Source: Odontocerum albicorne (Eukaryota; Arthropoda; Insecta; Trichoptera; Odontoceridae). From it: DNA of 64,000 nucleotides. The translations under genes were made by a program, and so were the position numbers. A model generated the notes under the pieces. It ran no database searches. It was not told the origin of the DNA and saw only the letters and a list, made by a program, of their open reading frames with translations. This document shows, piece by piece, positions 21,031 to 32,214 of this stretch (positions within the stretch are counted from its first letter, which is position 1; every line of letters begins with the position of its first letter). The DNA lies in contig OX463865.1 in NCBI GenBank assembly GCA_949825065.1, positions 17,747,763 through 17,811,762 of the forward strand, given 5' to 3'.

Positions 21031-21329
21031 ATTATACCATTTATAGATCTTAAGCGTACTTTTTAAGTAGATTTTGATAGAAATTATCATCGTCATTGCT
21101 TGTCTCCGTAGTAGAGGATCCCCTCACCATTTCAACGTCAATTCAGTTGGAAAAACGAAGCTGTGCCGTGACGTTTTTTTATATTTATTTTCAAGTCAGT
21201 GAGCCGTTGCACACCAGCATACTCACCGGACACATCACTATACTGGATCATTAACAGAAGTACACTGCTGTACTGGATTTAAGATTCCTCAACACTTTTT
21301 TACCATTATCTTCACAAATGCATAAATAA

Positions 21330-21650
21330 AATAGATGTTTTAAGTAAGATGAAGAAATGAGTATAAAGATGGTTTGGACATGTGGAGAGAATGAATGATG
21401 AAAGAATGACTTAGCGAATATATAAGTCAGAATTGTTGTCAGGTATGTGTGGAAGAGGTAGACCGAAGAAAACGTGGCTGGACAAAATGGGCCAGATTTT
21501 GAAAGAAGGGTAAAGTTAAAAGTTTGAATAATACAAGATTGTGCATGACGTGATATATGAATGTGAACGGATAGAAAAATTTGAATATCTGTTCTCTCTG
21601 CCCACCCCCGCAAGGGACACGGCGTGATGATGTATGTGTGTGTGTATCTT
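21330..21650 (+). pseudogene. LINE C-terminal relic
   Basis: The plus strand encodes GWFGHVERM-like and GRGRPKKTWLDKMGQIL-like stretches (AAGATGGTTTGGACATGTGG; GGAAGAGGTAGACCGAAGAA), broken by stops. It ends in an AAGGGACACGGCGTGATGAT tail shared with 22800-23115. The preceding 21125-21245 is a family B fragment. Confidence 0.6.
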
Positions 21651-21744
21651 CTTTCACTGGTCATGATCGAATTCAGGGTCTCCTGGTGCATTAACAGTTT
21701 TTGGAAGTTACGACTTGAGATCTTTTGCAATAGGAAGTATTATT

Positions 21745-21905
21745 TCTAGAAGTGCATGGCCCCCTGCACGGTAATGCATCGGACTTCCGTGCCGAAAGTT
21801 ATTGGTTCGAACCCCTCACTGTGCTACTCTTCTCGAATGACAGGCATTTTTTTTGCCTTGTATTTGGGGGTATAATAATATCTTTGACTTTGACCATATA
21901 TATTG
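21745..21905 (+). mobile_element. SINE family B tRNA-like fragment
   Basis: GCATGGCCCCCTGCACGGTA then GGTTCGAACCCCTCACTGTG and TACTCTTCTCGAATGACAGG match the tRNA-like end of family B. The D-arm equivalent is altered, so it is not a functional tRNA gene. Confidence 0.5.
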
Positions 21906-21908
21906 CAA

Positions 21909-22165
21909 TTGCCCCGTTGCACATTCTCATCAGGTTGATGAGAATGTGCAACGGGGTTTTAGAAATTCAAAAAATCTGAAAGAAGTATCCATTTATTTTT
22001 TCATTATATATGTCCTCAGCGAAATACAGGCAAAAGCCTAGTTTACTGGGGATACGACGAATGAAAGGCAACAAACCCAGATCCATTAAAATTGCTTGTC
22101 CAAATTAAATTACCTGTTGTTTTTTCACAAATTATGTATATTTCTTGTCACGTGTAAAATAAATA
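21909..22165 (+). repeat. LINE family 1 3'UTR with a 21-bp perfect hairpin at its start
   Basis: CCCCGTTGCACATTCTCATCA and its exact complement flank a 3-nt loop (21910-21955). The rest follows the 3'UTR of LINE family 1, including ATACAGGCAAAAGCCTAG, and ends in TGTCACGTGTAAAATAAATA. Confidence 0.65.
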
Positions 22166-22177
22166 TATCATTCATTG

Positions 22178-22615
22178 TCAACCAGGGTTGACCCACTGCT
22201 GGATAAAGGTCTCCCCAAGTTGACTCCAAATAGTTTGGTTTTTTGCTCGTTGATGCCATGTGATGCTGCCATGCTTCCTGATTTCATCTATCCAGCGTAC
22301 CTTCGGTCTTCTTCTGGCCCTCTTTATGCCTCTTGGGTACCATTGGATTATTTCGGATGTCCATCGGGAGTCTGACATTCTGACTACGTGTCCGGCCCAT
22401 TGCCACTTCATTCTTTTGCACACCTTTATAACGTCTTCTACTTTTGTTATATTGCGAATCCAGGTGTTTCGTTTACGGTCTCTTTTAGTATATCCCAACA
22501 TGCATCTCTCCATGCCCCTTTGTGCGGTCTGGAGCTTTTGTGTGTTCTTTACTGTGAGCGTCCATGTCTCGCAGCTATAAAATAAATATATATTGTAAAA
22601 TAAATATTCTTTCAA
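22178..22615 (-). pseudogene. LINE polyprotein C-terminus
   Basis: Open for 145 codons: YSCETWTLTVKNTQKLQTAQ, RGMERCMLGYTKRDRKRNTW, KWQWAGHVVRMSDSRWTSEI, then GIKRARRRPKVRWIDEIRKH and ITWHQRAKNQTIWSQLGE. This is the classical tail of an insect LINE (R1/jockey-like set: ETW.......L...QR..er..lg......kn..ir....v.Dv, W.GH..R). It ends with EAFIQQW-like sequence at 22178. 22630-22735 is a minus family B piece. Confidence 0.85.
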
Positions 22616-22799
22616 AAAAGAGAAAAAAACATGTCAGTGTGCTCCTATCGTCACACTTTGGTGTGCCATCGGATCCAGTACATCGGTGTGGCCGGTGAGT
22701 ATGCTGGTGTGTAGCCGCTCACTCACTTAAAGAGAGAAAAAAGAATGGAACCAACTCCAATTTGTGTAGTGTCAATGTTTGAATGAAGGCGGAATGAAG

Positions 22800-23115
22800 A
22801 CATCAGAAATGAATGCATGGATAAAATTGATATTTTAAGTAAGGTGAAGAACGGAGCTGTAGGATGGTTTGGACATGTCTAGAGAATGAATTATGAAAGA
22901 ATGACTAAGTGAATGTACAAGTCAGAAGTGCATGGTACACCGAGGAAAACGTGGCTGAACCAAATGGACCAGATTTTGAAGGCAAAGTGACAAGTATGAA
23001 TAATAGAAGATTGTGCATCACGAGATGTATTAATGTGGAGGAGGCGAAAATTGTGTGCTAGGATAGAAAAGTTAAGAGACTGTTCTCTACCCCGCAAGGG
23101 ACACGGCATGATGAT
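22800..23115 (+). pseudogene. LINE C-terminal relic (same family as 21330-21650)
   Basis: GAATGCATGGATAAAATTGA ... GGATGGTTTGGACATGTCTA ... ACCGAGGAAAACGTGGCTGA encode DKIDILSKVKNGAVGWFGHV and TPRKTWLNQMDQIL with stops. 23116-23980 is unassigned; it holds TTTTCGCCCGTGCATGC-type sequence and a family B scrap near 23700-23780. Confidence 0.6.
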
Positions 23116-24004
23116 ATGTATGTGTGTACTTCCCAGCATCTGTATACTCGTATATTCAGAAAAAACAGTACAGCAGTGTAATCGGTGAATTTGCTCGTAT
23201 CATACAGATCTCTCTGTACGGCACCGGTACAAAGAACTGTAGCAATAGGTGGGTGGCTGCTGCTCGATGCTCGGAGATTTCGGCTCACGGTGAAGAGATT
23301 CCTCTTTAGCAGATAGTAGATGGTCGCAAATAAAAGGCAGTAGACTGGAGTGAACTGAGAATGTATTTTTTTACTTTCGGCGCTCCTTATGTGCGGCCAA
23401 TCGCACATCGCAAGCGCCTGTTTTCGCCCGTGCATGCCGTCATGACTTGCGAGATATCACAATTCTCGCAAGTTTTCGCATGCATGGGCCGACCGACTTT
23501 TGATACTGTCTCGCGCGATGGTCGCGCATAAGGCACATTTTCAGTTACGGTCGTGACACAGCACCGACCTCAACAAACATAAAATTATACATAAAAAATA
23601 CCAAATAACATCAAAATATGAACTAACGGGAAAACGAATACATCATATGTTTTGGGTGACGCATACGTCCGATACAGTCACTTAAAAAAAACTCGACAAC
23701 ACAGTTTTGCTTTCCAATTGGCGTTGGAATGGCGAGGGGAGACTCAACTACGTGGCCCAGTAACGACGAAGACGAGATGAGTGGCTCACTCGATTAATGA
23801 CCTGTGTAAAAGCTAAAGGTGGACATTTCGAATAATGTTTTTTTTTTAAATGTTTGTACTAGTATTTGTTAGTATAAATAAATTATCTTTTTAAATTACA
23901 AATTGTATCGTAACTTTTTAAATTATACCTCTAATAATGAGAGGCAGACTATATGGCAGGACTAGGTGTAGCGGTTTGATATATTATTTTCTTTGTCGGC
24001 ATCT

Positions 24005-24230
24005 AATTGTTTGAGTAATTCATATAAAGAAAAGAGTAACTCAAAAGAAAAGAGTAACTCATATAAAGAAAAGAGTAACTCATACAAAGAAAAGAAAAAC
24101 TCATATAAAGAAAAGAGTAACTCAACAAAGAAAAGAGTAACTCATATAAAGAAAAGAGTAAGCCATGCAAAGAAAAGAGTAACTCATATAAAGAAAAGAG
24201 TAACTCATACAAAGAAAAGAGTAACACGTA
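24005..24230 (+). repeat. 21-bp minisatellite, about 10 copies
   Basis: Unit AGAGTAACTCATATAAAGAA + A with AACTCATACAAAG and shorter variants. Since 21 is a multiple of three it reads as NSYKEKS repeats or, after a slip, VTHIKKR. It lies directly 5' of a LINE fragment and runs into its frame. Confidence 0.9.
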
Positions 24231-24239
24231 TAAACAATA

Positions 24240-24975
24240 TTACAGAGGAACAGCTGGACAAATTACAGCGTCTTCAAAATGTTTGCCTAAGATTTATTTT
24301 CAACCTACGAAAGTACAATCGTATAACTTCACAGCAGAAGGCATTGAACTGGTTGAATGTTAGAAATAGACGCCAAATTCATATACATACTGTCTCTATT
24401 GTATAATATCCTTAACTGTCCCGCCGCCCCCTCTTAACTCGCCGAAAATTTTCAGTGTCTTTCCAATCATGGATTAGCACTACACTCAAACAGAGATTGT
24501 CTGTTGTCCTTTCCAGTTCACCGCTCCTCTTTCTTTACGTCGTCCTTTACTGTCCATGCAGTGAGACTCTGGAATCAGTTACAAACCAATATAAGACTCG
24601 CTCCGTCCTTGGTATATGCTTTAAGAAGCGACTGAAAAAACTCTTAATTTCTAGTCAGTAAAATAACGTGTTTCATTCCTGATTTTTCTTTTCCTTTCCT
24701 CTCCACCATCCCTTCCTTTCCTTTTGATTGACGATATCTCACTTTATATAAAAAATAATGTTCGGGTGATTGTCCGTCTTTGTGGGGTTCGTGGGCATAT
24801 GCTCAGGTATGTGTTTATGGATTTCGTGGGGATGGATAGTCATTTGAATGATTTATGCTACCACGTAACTTGCTTAATTTACTTTTGTCTGGTTGGTTGG
24901 AAGAGATGGCCGCCTGGCAATAAGCCCGCTAGATGGCATTTGCAATAAAAGTTAAAATAAATAAATAAAAGAAAT
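24240..24975 (+). pseudogene. LINE family 2 C-terminus and 3'UTR
   Basis: Encodes EEQLDKLQRLQNVCLRFIFN, LRKYNRITSQQKALNWLNVR, NRRQIHIHTVSIVYNILN, then after stops FPVHRSSFFTSSFTVHAVRL and WNQL. Pieces recur at 28955-29605, 29985-30935, 44465-45420, 45470-45850 and in the 413-bp array. The 3'UTR ends GTCTGGTTGGTTGGAAGAGA ... GGCAATAAGCCCGC ... (AATA)n. That end is also the tail of SINE family A. Confidence 0.75.
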
Positions 24976-25221
24976 TATATGCTCAAAGTCAAGTTATTCC
25001 AATTGATGTTAAAATGTTTCTTTAACTTGGATCCCTTCACATATTGGTATCACTGGTAATGAATGTGTTGATACCTTGGTAAAGGAAGCATGTTCTACCG
25101 GCTGTCCCCTATCTGATTTTTCAGTCAGTAACTGATCTTTTAATTAAAATTAAACATGATACTTGGCACCGATGGGCGTTGGATTGGGATATAACTGGTG
25201 CAAATAAGGACGCTAGATATA

Positions 25222-26139
25222 CTGCCTTGATCAAAAAATTTAGGACCGGCCACCGTGTGGCGCTGTCAATCACCCGATTGGAATTTTTTTGTTAGGTTAC
25301 CACATCTATCATTGACACTTCCCTCTAATTTTCAGCGTCATAGCTTGACATTTGTAAAAGTTACGCTGTACTGAGTACATCTACTTTTGTGCGTGTTTTA
25401 GATTTTTTACAAGTTTGAAAATGGCGTCAACTGTGCATCAACGAGTTTGCATTAAATTTTGTGTAAAAAACGGATTTAACGGTCCGCAGACCTTGGAAAT
25501 GTTGGAGAAGTGTTTTTCGGTGGCACGAACGCTTCAGAAGTGGTCGTGAGTCGGTCAAGGATGACGAACGCAGTGGCAGTCGAAAACCGATGAAAACATC
25601 GATAAAATCAAAGAAATGTTGTCTGAAAACCGCAAATTGACCATCAGAGAGCTGGCAGAGGACTTGAACATCGCTTATGGATCCGCTCAAGACTTTTGGT
25701 AAATGATTTGGGTCTCAGACGTGTCACTGCAAAACTGGTGCCGAAAGACCTCAATTTCATGCAAAAAAGGACCGCGTTGAAATCGCGAAAGACATGATTT
25801 CCATGAGTTTTTGACCAAAAACAACACGACTACGTTCCAGCAGCCTTCGAATTCACCTGATCTGGCTCCTTGCGGCTTTTTCCTGTTCAACCGACTTAAA
25901 AAACCGCTTCGCGGAACGCGTTACATCACCCGAGAGGATATCATGAAAAAATCGAAGACGGCTCTGATGGACATACCGAAAATTGAGGATCAGCGATGTT
26001 TCGAGGATTGGATCAAGCGCTGGCGTAAGTGCGTTGCAGTCGATGGGTAGTACTTTGAAGGGGACCATATCGATTTTGATGAATAAACTTGTATTTTCGA
26101 TTTTATGAATAGAGTCCTAAAACTTTTTGATCAAGGTAG
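25222..26139 (+). mobile_element. mariner element (lineage M3), 918 bp
   Basis: Left end CTGCCTTGATCAAAAAATTT and right end AAACTTTTTGATCAAGGTAG are inverted repeats, with TA flanks (25220-25221, 26140-26141). A degenerate transposase fills the middle. 24976-25221 is unassigned. Confidence 0.9.
25421..26050 (+). pseudogene. mariner M3 transposase, deleted and stopped
   Basis: Begins MASTVHQRVCIKFCVKNGFN and GPQTLEMLEKCFSVART, a mariner N-terminus. It passes through stops and frameshifts (DERSGS.KP region). The middle is deleted between DFHAKKDRVEIAK-like sequence and the third catalytic block NSPDLAPCGFFLFNRLKKPL; it ends IEDQRCFEDWIKRWRKCVAV before the stop. The residue after SPDLAPC is Gly where the third catalytic Asp belongs. 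Dead. Confidence 0.85.
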
Positions 26140-26367
26140 TAAATCAATCCCTTTGAAACTATTGTTTAATATAATAAAAGTGAATAAGGTGGATGTGTCT
26201 GTCGTGTATTGTTTATGAACGGGCCCACTGTGTGGTGGCTAGTCACTTTTACAGAATGGGTACTGTGGCGAGTCCCGGCTTGGAATCAGTTGAAACTTGA
26301 AATTGGCTTGAATTGTCATCTTTTAAAATTAATTTTATGATATTGACCCGTATAATTAATTGTATTA

Positions 26368-27491
26368 GGTGTTAACATAAGTTGTGTTCGTTTTTTTTTT
26401 TCAAATTAAAAATGAGCACCAAAAGTAAAACAAAATGGTAAAGGTTATACGTCATTCGAAAGAAAATGTTCTGTTCTACAAGAAATTCAGTTTGCTTTTA
26501 CGTTACATATATTATTTTATTTGATTACAAGCCTTCAAAATGGAATGTCAAGTAGACGAAAGTGAGCATTTTCGACACCTGTTCGCGTTCAATCGAGGGA
26601 ATAAAGCTGCCAAAGCTACTCGCGATATTTGCGAAGTGTACGGTGGAGATGCTATGAATATGGACAGCTCGTCGATGGTTTTTGCGTTTCAAAGACGGTA
26701 ATTTCGACCTGAAAGACATGGAGCGTTTCGGACGACCAGTGGACTTCGATGAGGACCGCTTAAACCATATTATTCATAAACATCACCTTCAAACCACCGT
26801 AGAATTGCCTAAGCAGATGAATTGTAGTCACATGACTGTATACCGCCATCTTAAATCAATGGGAAAAGTCCAGAAGTTCGGCGCTTGGGTTCCACGTGTT
26901 TTGAGTGAAAACAACAAAAATCAACGTTCGACAATTTCTGCTGGTTTGCTCGCGCGTCATCGAGCTACGCATGGCCACAAGCAAAGGTTCCTTTACTGCA
27001 TCATTACTGGTGATGAAAAAATGGATTGAAAATGGTGATGAAAAATGTTGGTGGTTTGAAGGGGATCTTCATGAATAATATGGTTTAAGCGGTCTTCATC
27101 GAAGTCCACTGGTCGTCCGGAACGTTCCATGTCTTTCAGGTCGAAATTACCGTCTTTGAAACGTAAAAACCATCGACGAGCTGTCCTTTCATTCGTAGCA
27201 TCTTCACCGTACACTTCGCAAATATCGCGAGCAGCTTTGGCAACTTTATTCCCTCGATTGAACGCGAACAGAAGGATGTGTCAAAAATGGTCACTTTCGT
27301 CTACTTGACATTCCATTTTGAAGGCTTGTAATCAAATAAAATAATATATGTAACGTAAAAGCAAACACAATATCTTGTAGAGCAGAAAATTTTCTTGCGA
27401 ATGACGTATAACCTTTACCATTTTGTTTTACTTTTGGTGCTTATTTTTAAATTTGAAAAAAAAAAACGGACACAACTTATATGTTAACACG
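26368..27491. mobile_element. Head-to-head duplicated mariner (lineage M4)
   Basis: The left half (26368 to about 27010) is a mariner 5' half in plus orientation with end GGTGTTAACATAAGTTGTGT. The right half (about 27060-27491) is the same 5' half in minus orientation, ending ACACAACTTATATGTTAACA. Both halves start a transposase frame from their outer side (ATG at 26540 plus; ATG at 27316 minus) and the halves face each other. No 3' half or second catalytic block is present. Confidence 0.8.
26540..27029 (+). pseudogene. mariner M4 transposase N-terminal half
   Basis: MECQVDESEHFRHLFAFNRG, KAAKATRDICEVYGGDA, then in a shifted frame DGNFDLKDMERFGRPVDFDE, LNHIIHKHHLQTTVELPKQM, CSHMTVYRHLKSMGKVQKFG and CIITGDEK with the first catalytic Asp, where it stops. 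This covers the helix-turn-helix pair and the first catalytic block of a Mos1-like mariner transposase. The opposite arm (27316 to about 27010, minus) repeats the first half. Confidence 0.8.
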
Positions 27492-27499
27492 CAATATAA

Positions 27500-28324
27500 T
27501 GACATTAATTTGATAACACGAATCATCCTAGTTTGGGTGGATTGCCTATTGATAGCCAGACCTTGTCAGTCATTTATCTAAATTCCAGCCATCCTACGCT
27601 GATTCTGTGGTTTACGTCTGCGGCAGGATTATCATCCGTGTCGATCAGAAAGTATAGATATTTCGAATTTAGCAGTTTGTTTACTTATAAATAATCAATA
27701 GTTTTATCTCTTGAACAGCACGTGAACTATGATACCGAGATAAGAGACAAGTTGTCCAAGTTTATATGACTTTTGATCTTCAGCCATATCATACATTGTA
27801 CTATATAATAGTATGTTAACTAAGTTATATATTTTTTATTTATTTATTTATTTATTATTACACATAACAAGAAATATACATAATTTGCGAAAAAACAACA
27901 GGTAATTTAATTAAGACATACATTGTTTTTTAGCGTGATGCTTACTTTGATACGTCGTGATGATTTTGATATGTCTTGTATTTAAAATAAATACAAAACT
28001 CAGGAATGCGGATAAAAGTGAAAGTGAATAGTCAATGAACGGTCGAGTTAATAATAATCTTTATTTGTCTACAAGTAGGTATTTTATAGTTGTGAGTGAA
28101 TGCACCCTCGATATATACTTTGTCTCACTCCTGCGCGTGCCCTAGTATAACGGGTAGGATATTTATTTGGCGAGACAAAGCGTAAATACTATTTGTGAGT
28201 ACACATTGTTGACGTTTCTAGTATGTGACAATTGTAGATTGTTCAGAGGTTGATTCATCGGTCGTTGACCCTGTATGTTTACAATTTATTTTGACAACAA
28301 ATTATGTTTGACAATTATTTATTT
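27500..28324. other. Unassigned DNA with a LINE family 1 tail
   Basis: 27835-27930 matches the 3' tip of LINE family 1 in minus orientation (ACACATAACAAGAAATATAC; CAACAGGTAATTTAATTAAG). Otherwise nothing recognised. Confidence 0.35.
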
Positions 28325-28850
28325 ATTTAGGGACGTAGGTATCCTACAGTTTCAATGGATCTGGGTTTGTCGCCTTTCATTTGTCGTGTCCCCAGTAAAC
28401 TAGGCTTTTGCCTGTATCTCACTGAGGATATTTAGCGTGAAAAAATAAATCGATACTTCTTACCGATTTTTGATTACACAAAAACAAAACCCCGTTGCAC
28501 GTTCTCATCAACCTGACAAACAGTGACACTCAATTACAACTGGAAACATCATGCTGAATCAAACTCTTCACACATCATCACTCCAGATAGACCAAACTTG
28601 TTCATCCCATAATATACCGCACACAATCATAAGAATAAAAACAAAAGTAAAACCAAAAATGAACCCAAAATGAAACAAAAATAAAACCAAAAATGTTCAT
28701 CCCATAATATACCGCACACAATCATAAGAATAAAAATTAACACAAAAATATACAGAAACACAAATACAAAACAACAAGAAGAAACACACACTCAAGAGCC
28801 CACACAAATCTCTTCCACACGTCATTCATCCTGAAAGAATATTCAAATAT
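28325..28850 (-). repeat. LINE family 1 3'UTR (minus), with a small internal duplication
   Basis: Reads, inverted, the same 3'UTR as 613-1106 up to TCATCCTGAA, the complement of the LINE stop region (TTCAGGATGA). The phrase TGTTCATCCCATAATATACC + GCACACAATCATAAGAATAA occurs twice (28600-28650 and 28694-28740). Confidence 0.65.
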
Positions 28851-28954
28851 TGTATATGATATACCATCACACCATTTCCCTGTTGAGGTAGAGAGAAAAG
28901 ATAATGCGCCAGTCTTTCCTATCCTCCTATATATGATACACGTATTTTGCTTCT

Positions 28955-29605
28955 TCTATACCCATACACATAAGACGCTGAACCGGTTGAACTTTAGAAA
29001 TAGACCTCAAATTCACATACTATCTCTATTGTATCATATCCTTAACATGTTGTTTATACTATAGTTAAGGCATTAACGTTGTGGAGGTTTAAAGACATTG
29101 TAATTTATTTTTATCAAACACTGTTTATTCCACTTTTTTGTGACGGTATAACCCTACCGGTTTCAAGGCTTTCACCACATCTTCAGGGGAGCGCAAACAA
29201 GTCTTGTTTGCGCTCCCCTGAAGATTAGGTGAAAGCCTTGAAACCGGTAGGGTTATACCGTCACAAAAAAGTGGAATAAACAGTGTTTGATAAAAATAAA
29301 TGACAATATCCTTAACTGTCCCGCCGCCCCCTCTTATCTCGTCGAAAATTTTCAGCATCTTTCCGATCATGGACTTGCGCTGCTCTCAGACAGAGATGGT
29401 TTGTTGGCCTTCCCAGTTCACCGCTCTTCTTTTTTTACGTCGTCCTTTACTGTCCATGCAGTAGGACTCTGGAACCTTGTGTAAACTAATGTTAAACTCG
29501 CTCCGTTATTGGCATGTTTTAAAAAACAAATGAAAAAATCGTTAATTTCAAGTTAGTAATATAACGTGTTTCATTCCTGATTGATGATATCTAACTTTAC
29601 GAGTG
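28955..29605 (+). pseudogene. LINE family 2 end split by a Penelope-like palindrome
   Basis: Left part: CTGAACCGGTTGAACTTTAG AAATAG (LNRLNFRNR). Right part from 29306: ILNCPAAPSYLVENFQHLSD, GLALLSDRDGLLAFPVHRSS, FFTSSFTVHAVGLWNLV. The palindromic insertion 29047-29305 is flanked by ATATCCTTAAC on both sides (29036-29046, 29306-29316), an 11-bp target duplication. Then the LINE 3'UTR begins. Confidence 0.75.
29047..29305. mobile_element. Penelope-like palindromic insertion with 11-bp target duplication
   Basis: Same structure as 19524-19774: TGTTTATACTATAGTTAAGG to ATAAATGACA, arms meeting near 29202. The target duplication ATATCCTTAAC lies within the LINE. Confidence 0.75.
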
Positions 29606-29619
29606 AGTATGTATAAGCT

Positions 29620-29690
29620 CGTAAATCCGACGACCTCCATGGCCTACTTGGTAAGACACCTGTCTCCCAACCAACGTTCCCCCTAATTTT
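29620..29690 (+). mobile_element. SINE family A head fragment
   Basis: CCGACGACCTCCATGGCCTA + CTTGGTAAGACACCTGTCTC matches the tRNA-like 5' end of the SINE at 52383-52595. The rest is missing. 29690-29985 is unassigned. Confidence 0.6.
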
Positions 29691-29984
29691 TTCGTTGTGT
29701 GTGCAGCCCATCAACTTATATGTGCTTTATTCGAAATACGAGTAGGTAGAGTCCACGCGGCGTAAGGAAATAATCTGTGACTATATTGTACTATAGCGTA
29801 GGTACACAGAGCATGTGATTGTGTTAGTCAAATCCTGTGTGCTGATTGGTCAGTATCTAGTATTAGTGTGTCATCGTGTCAAATGGTTACAAGTTCCTTT
29901 CTTTGAGATGTGTGCGGACAATTTTTAACAGATGTGCGGCCGCACACGGGCTCACCTTAAAGAGGGAACGTTGCTCCCAACCCG

Positions 29985-30935
29985 TTACAAACCAATGTTA
30001 GACTTGCTCCGTCCTTGCATGCTTTAAGAAGCGACTGAAAAAACTTAATTTCTAGTCAGTATTGTAACGTGTTTCATTCCTGATTTTCCTTTCCTCTCCT
30101 CCATCCCTTCCTTTTCCTTTGATTGATTGATGATGGTATCTCACCTTTACTTTAACTCTTTCCCCGCGGGGAGCACAAACGCCTGTGATCTGACGACAAT
30201 CCAAGTTTCAAATCACAAATACTTAAAAAAAATGACACAAAATCGGAATAAAAATTGAACTAAAATTTAAAATAATCTTTATTCTAGCGACATCTCTGAA
30301 AACCTTGTCAAATAATATATTAGTTTATAAGATATTGTTGAATAAACAGAGCGCCGAATTTTTTTGGTTTCTCAATATTTCCAGCATTAACGACCTGTCG
30401 CGCGGATCGAGTCCTGCGATGAGTCTCTCTAACGTAAATAAACATTACTAAGTCTCTCTTACGTAAATAAACAGTACTAGTGCTATATGCATTTGATTGG
30501 GTGAGTGTCATGAAGCATTGATTTGATCGTAGCATTCCTTTGTTTATTTTACGTAATGTTAAGTTTATCTCCTTTATTTAATGAGTCTCCTTAAGAGTAA
30601 TGACTATTATTTATTATCAGAAAATTACTTAAGTGTCATGTTTACTTGGTGTTGTAATCAAATATCAGTGGTTCTAAATAAAATATGTGTTTAAACTTAG
30701 AAATTAAAAAACGCTGAAATTGTGCCGCGCACAGGATTCGTGGAATTTGATTTTTAACGCGGTGAACAGGTTAATATGTTGATGTCCATAAATTTCATAA
30801 ATATGAATAATATTTTGAATATTTTTTGCGACTATGTAACTTGCTTGATTTACTTTTGTCTGGTTGGTTGGGATAGATTGCCGCCTGGCAATAAACACGC
30901 TAGATTGTATTTACAATGAAGTGTTAAATAAATAA
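29985..30935 (+). repeat. LINE family 2 3' end split by a TTAA MITE
   Basis: AACCAATGTTAGACTTGCTC to CTCACCTTTACT, then the MITE (30152-30774), then the 3'UTR resumes and ends TTGTCTGGTTGGTTGGGATA ... GGCAATAAACACGCTAGA ... (AATA)n at 30935. Intact counterpart: 24570-24975. Confidence 0.7.
30152..30774 (-). mobile_element. TTAA-flanked MITE, piggyBac-like (family T1, longer copy)
   Basis: TTAA at 30152-30155 and 30771-30774. The end near 30160 reads CTCTTTCCCCGCGGGGAGCA and the other GCGGTGAACAGG. It contains the T1 core (AAATTACTTAAGTGTCATGT) plus about 350 bp of extra sequence. Inserted in LINE family 2. Confidence 0.7.
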
Positions 30936-31345
30936 ATACACTTTCTCATACGATGCCTACGAATTATCTCACATTCGCCCCTAATCACTTTGTTCCAATG
31001 TATTCTATCATACATTGCCGCCCCATGTATTCTTCTCAGAGCACGCATTTCTACAGCATTTCTTTGACTCCTTTCAGTCTTTTTCCACATCCAGGTTTCA
31101 CTTCCATACATCAAAATTGGCACTACATTACTGTTATAAACCTTAGCAGATTTCAATATGGTTTGATTTAATATTCTCTGTTAACACTACCATGTCATCA
31201 GCATACAAAAATATGCATTTGTATGCCATCCATCCATTATTGTGTAAATAAACTATTAAATGTAGTTTATTTGTATTCACATGAATCTATGTAAATATTA
31301 AACAACCAGGGTGACATGACATATCCTTGCTTTACCCATTTTTAA
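30911..31345 (-). pseudogene. LINE reverse transcriptase fragments
   Basis: 31156-30911 encodes KVYNSNVVPILMYGSETWMW, KKTERSQRNAVEMRALRRIH and AAMYDRIHWNKVIR, a LINE C-terminus. Further 5' (about 31345-31300), GVKQGDVMSP-like coding, GDMSCHPGCLIF in the present frame, resembles the RT motif preceding the YADD box. Broken by stops. Confidence 0.75.
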
Positions 31346-31553
31346 ATATCAAACTTGATTAAGTATGCTTTATCTACAATGCTCAGAGAAAAAATATCTA
31401 ATACTAGATAACTTTGAATGCTGCATTAAAAATGTATAGTCAACATGATTGTATTAAAAATATTGCCAAGTCATGTTTACATTTTAGCACTTGTAAATTC
31501 GCCTGTCTCGTGACACTGATAAATTAATGTTAAGATAAATTAAATTAAGGAGG

Positions 31554-31612
31554 CGTCTTGTTTGTGCTCCACTGATAATGAGGTGAAAACCTTGAAACCG
31601 GTATATCGTTAT
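31554..31612 (+). mobile_element. Penelope-like end scrap
   Basis: GTCTTGTTTGTGCTCCACTG ATAATGAGG then ACCTTGAAACCGGTAT. 31346-31553 and 31613-31964 contain no recognised feature. Confidence 0.55.
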
Positions 31613-31964
31613 ATAAACAAGAATATCACAACAATATTTAGAAATAACTGCTAATGTTGTGCTCTCCTTTATTAATATAAACAACCTAGTATAAACAAAA
31701 CATTAAGGACAATACTTTGCCTCTGGAGTTGAGTAACCCTGCATCAACATGTGGAAGGTTTCCATTCTGCAAAGCAACTTGCATCTCGTTCTACAAGTGA
31801 GCCCGTGTGTTTTCTATATCTCAAGATCTATCCATAAAATTCTCGAAAAATTCAATTCTTCTTGTTCTATGTAAAAGGTGTTCCACTAAAAACAAATCTA
31901 AGTTCTTTACCACTATAAAATATGTGTTCCACAATTACGTAAGTCTACTTGGCTAAATTTGGTA

Positions 31965-32129
31965 ATATGAATGGTTGAATTAAAATAGGCACTAAGTACC
32001 AAAAAAAAAACAAAAAAAACAAAGTATGCAGTTGCATTATATATGACATGTAGAACGAAACTGCATACTTAGTTTTTTTTGTTTTTTTTTTTTGGTACTT
32101 AGTGCCTATTTTAATTCAACCATTCATAT
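31965..32129. repeat. Long hairpin, about 70-bp arms
   Basis: ATATGAATGGTTGAATTAAA + ATAGGCACTAAGTACC, A-rich tract, AAGTATGCAGTT, a loop of about 30 nt, then the inverse AACTGCATACTTAG, a T-rich tract, GGTACTTAGTGCCTAT and TTAATTCAACCATTCATAT. Arms match nearly perfectly except for A/T-run lengths. Confidence 0.85.
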
Positions 32130-32214
32130 GTTATTTAGTGATATACATACATATATTGATTTTAAATATACATATCAATATTAAATAATTTTAAATTTTG
32201 TTTTTTTTTAAGAA

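Noticed and set aside
26990..27029. ACTGGTGATGAAAA as a candidate for the TTGDK exon of HMBS
   Set aside because: It is the ITGDEK block of a mariner transposase in a clear mariner frame.
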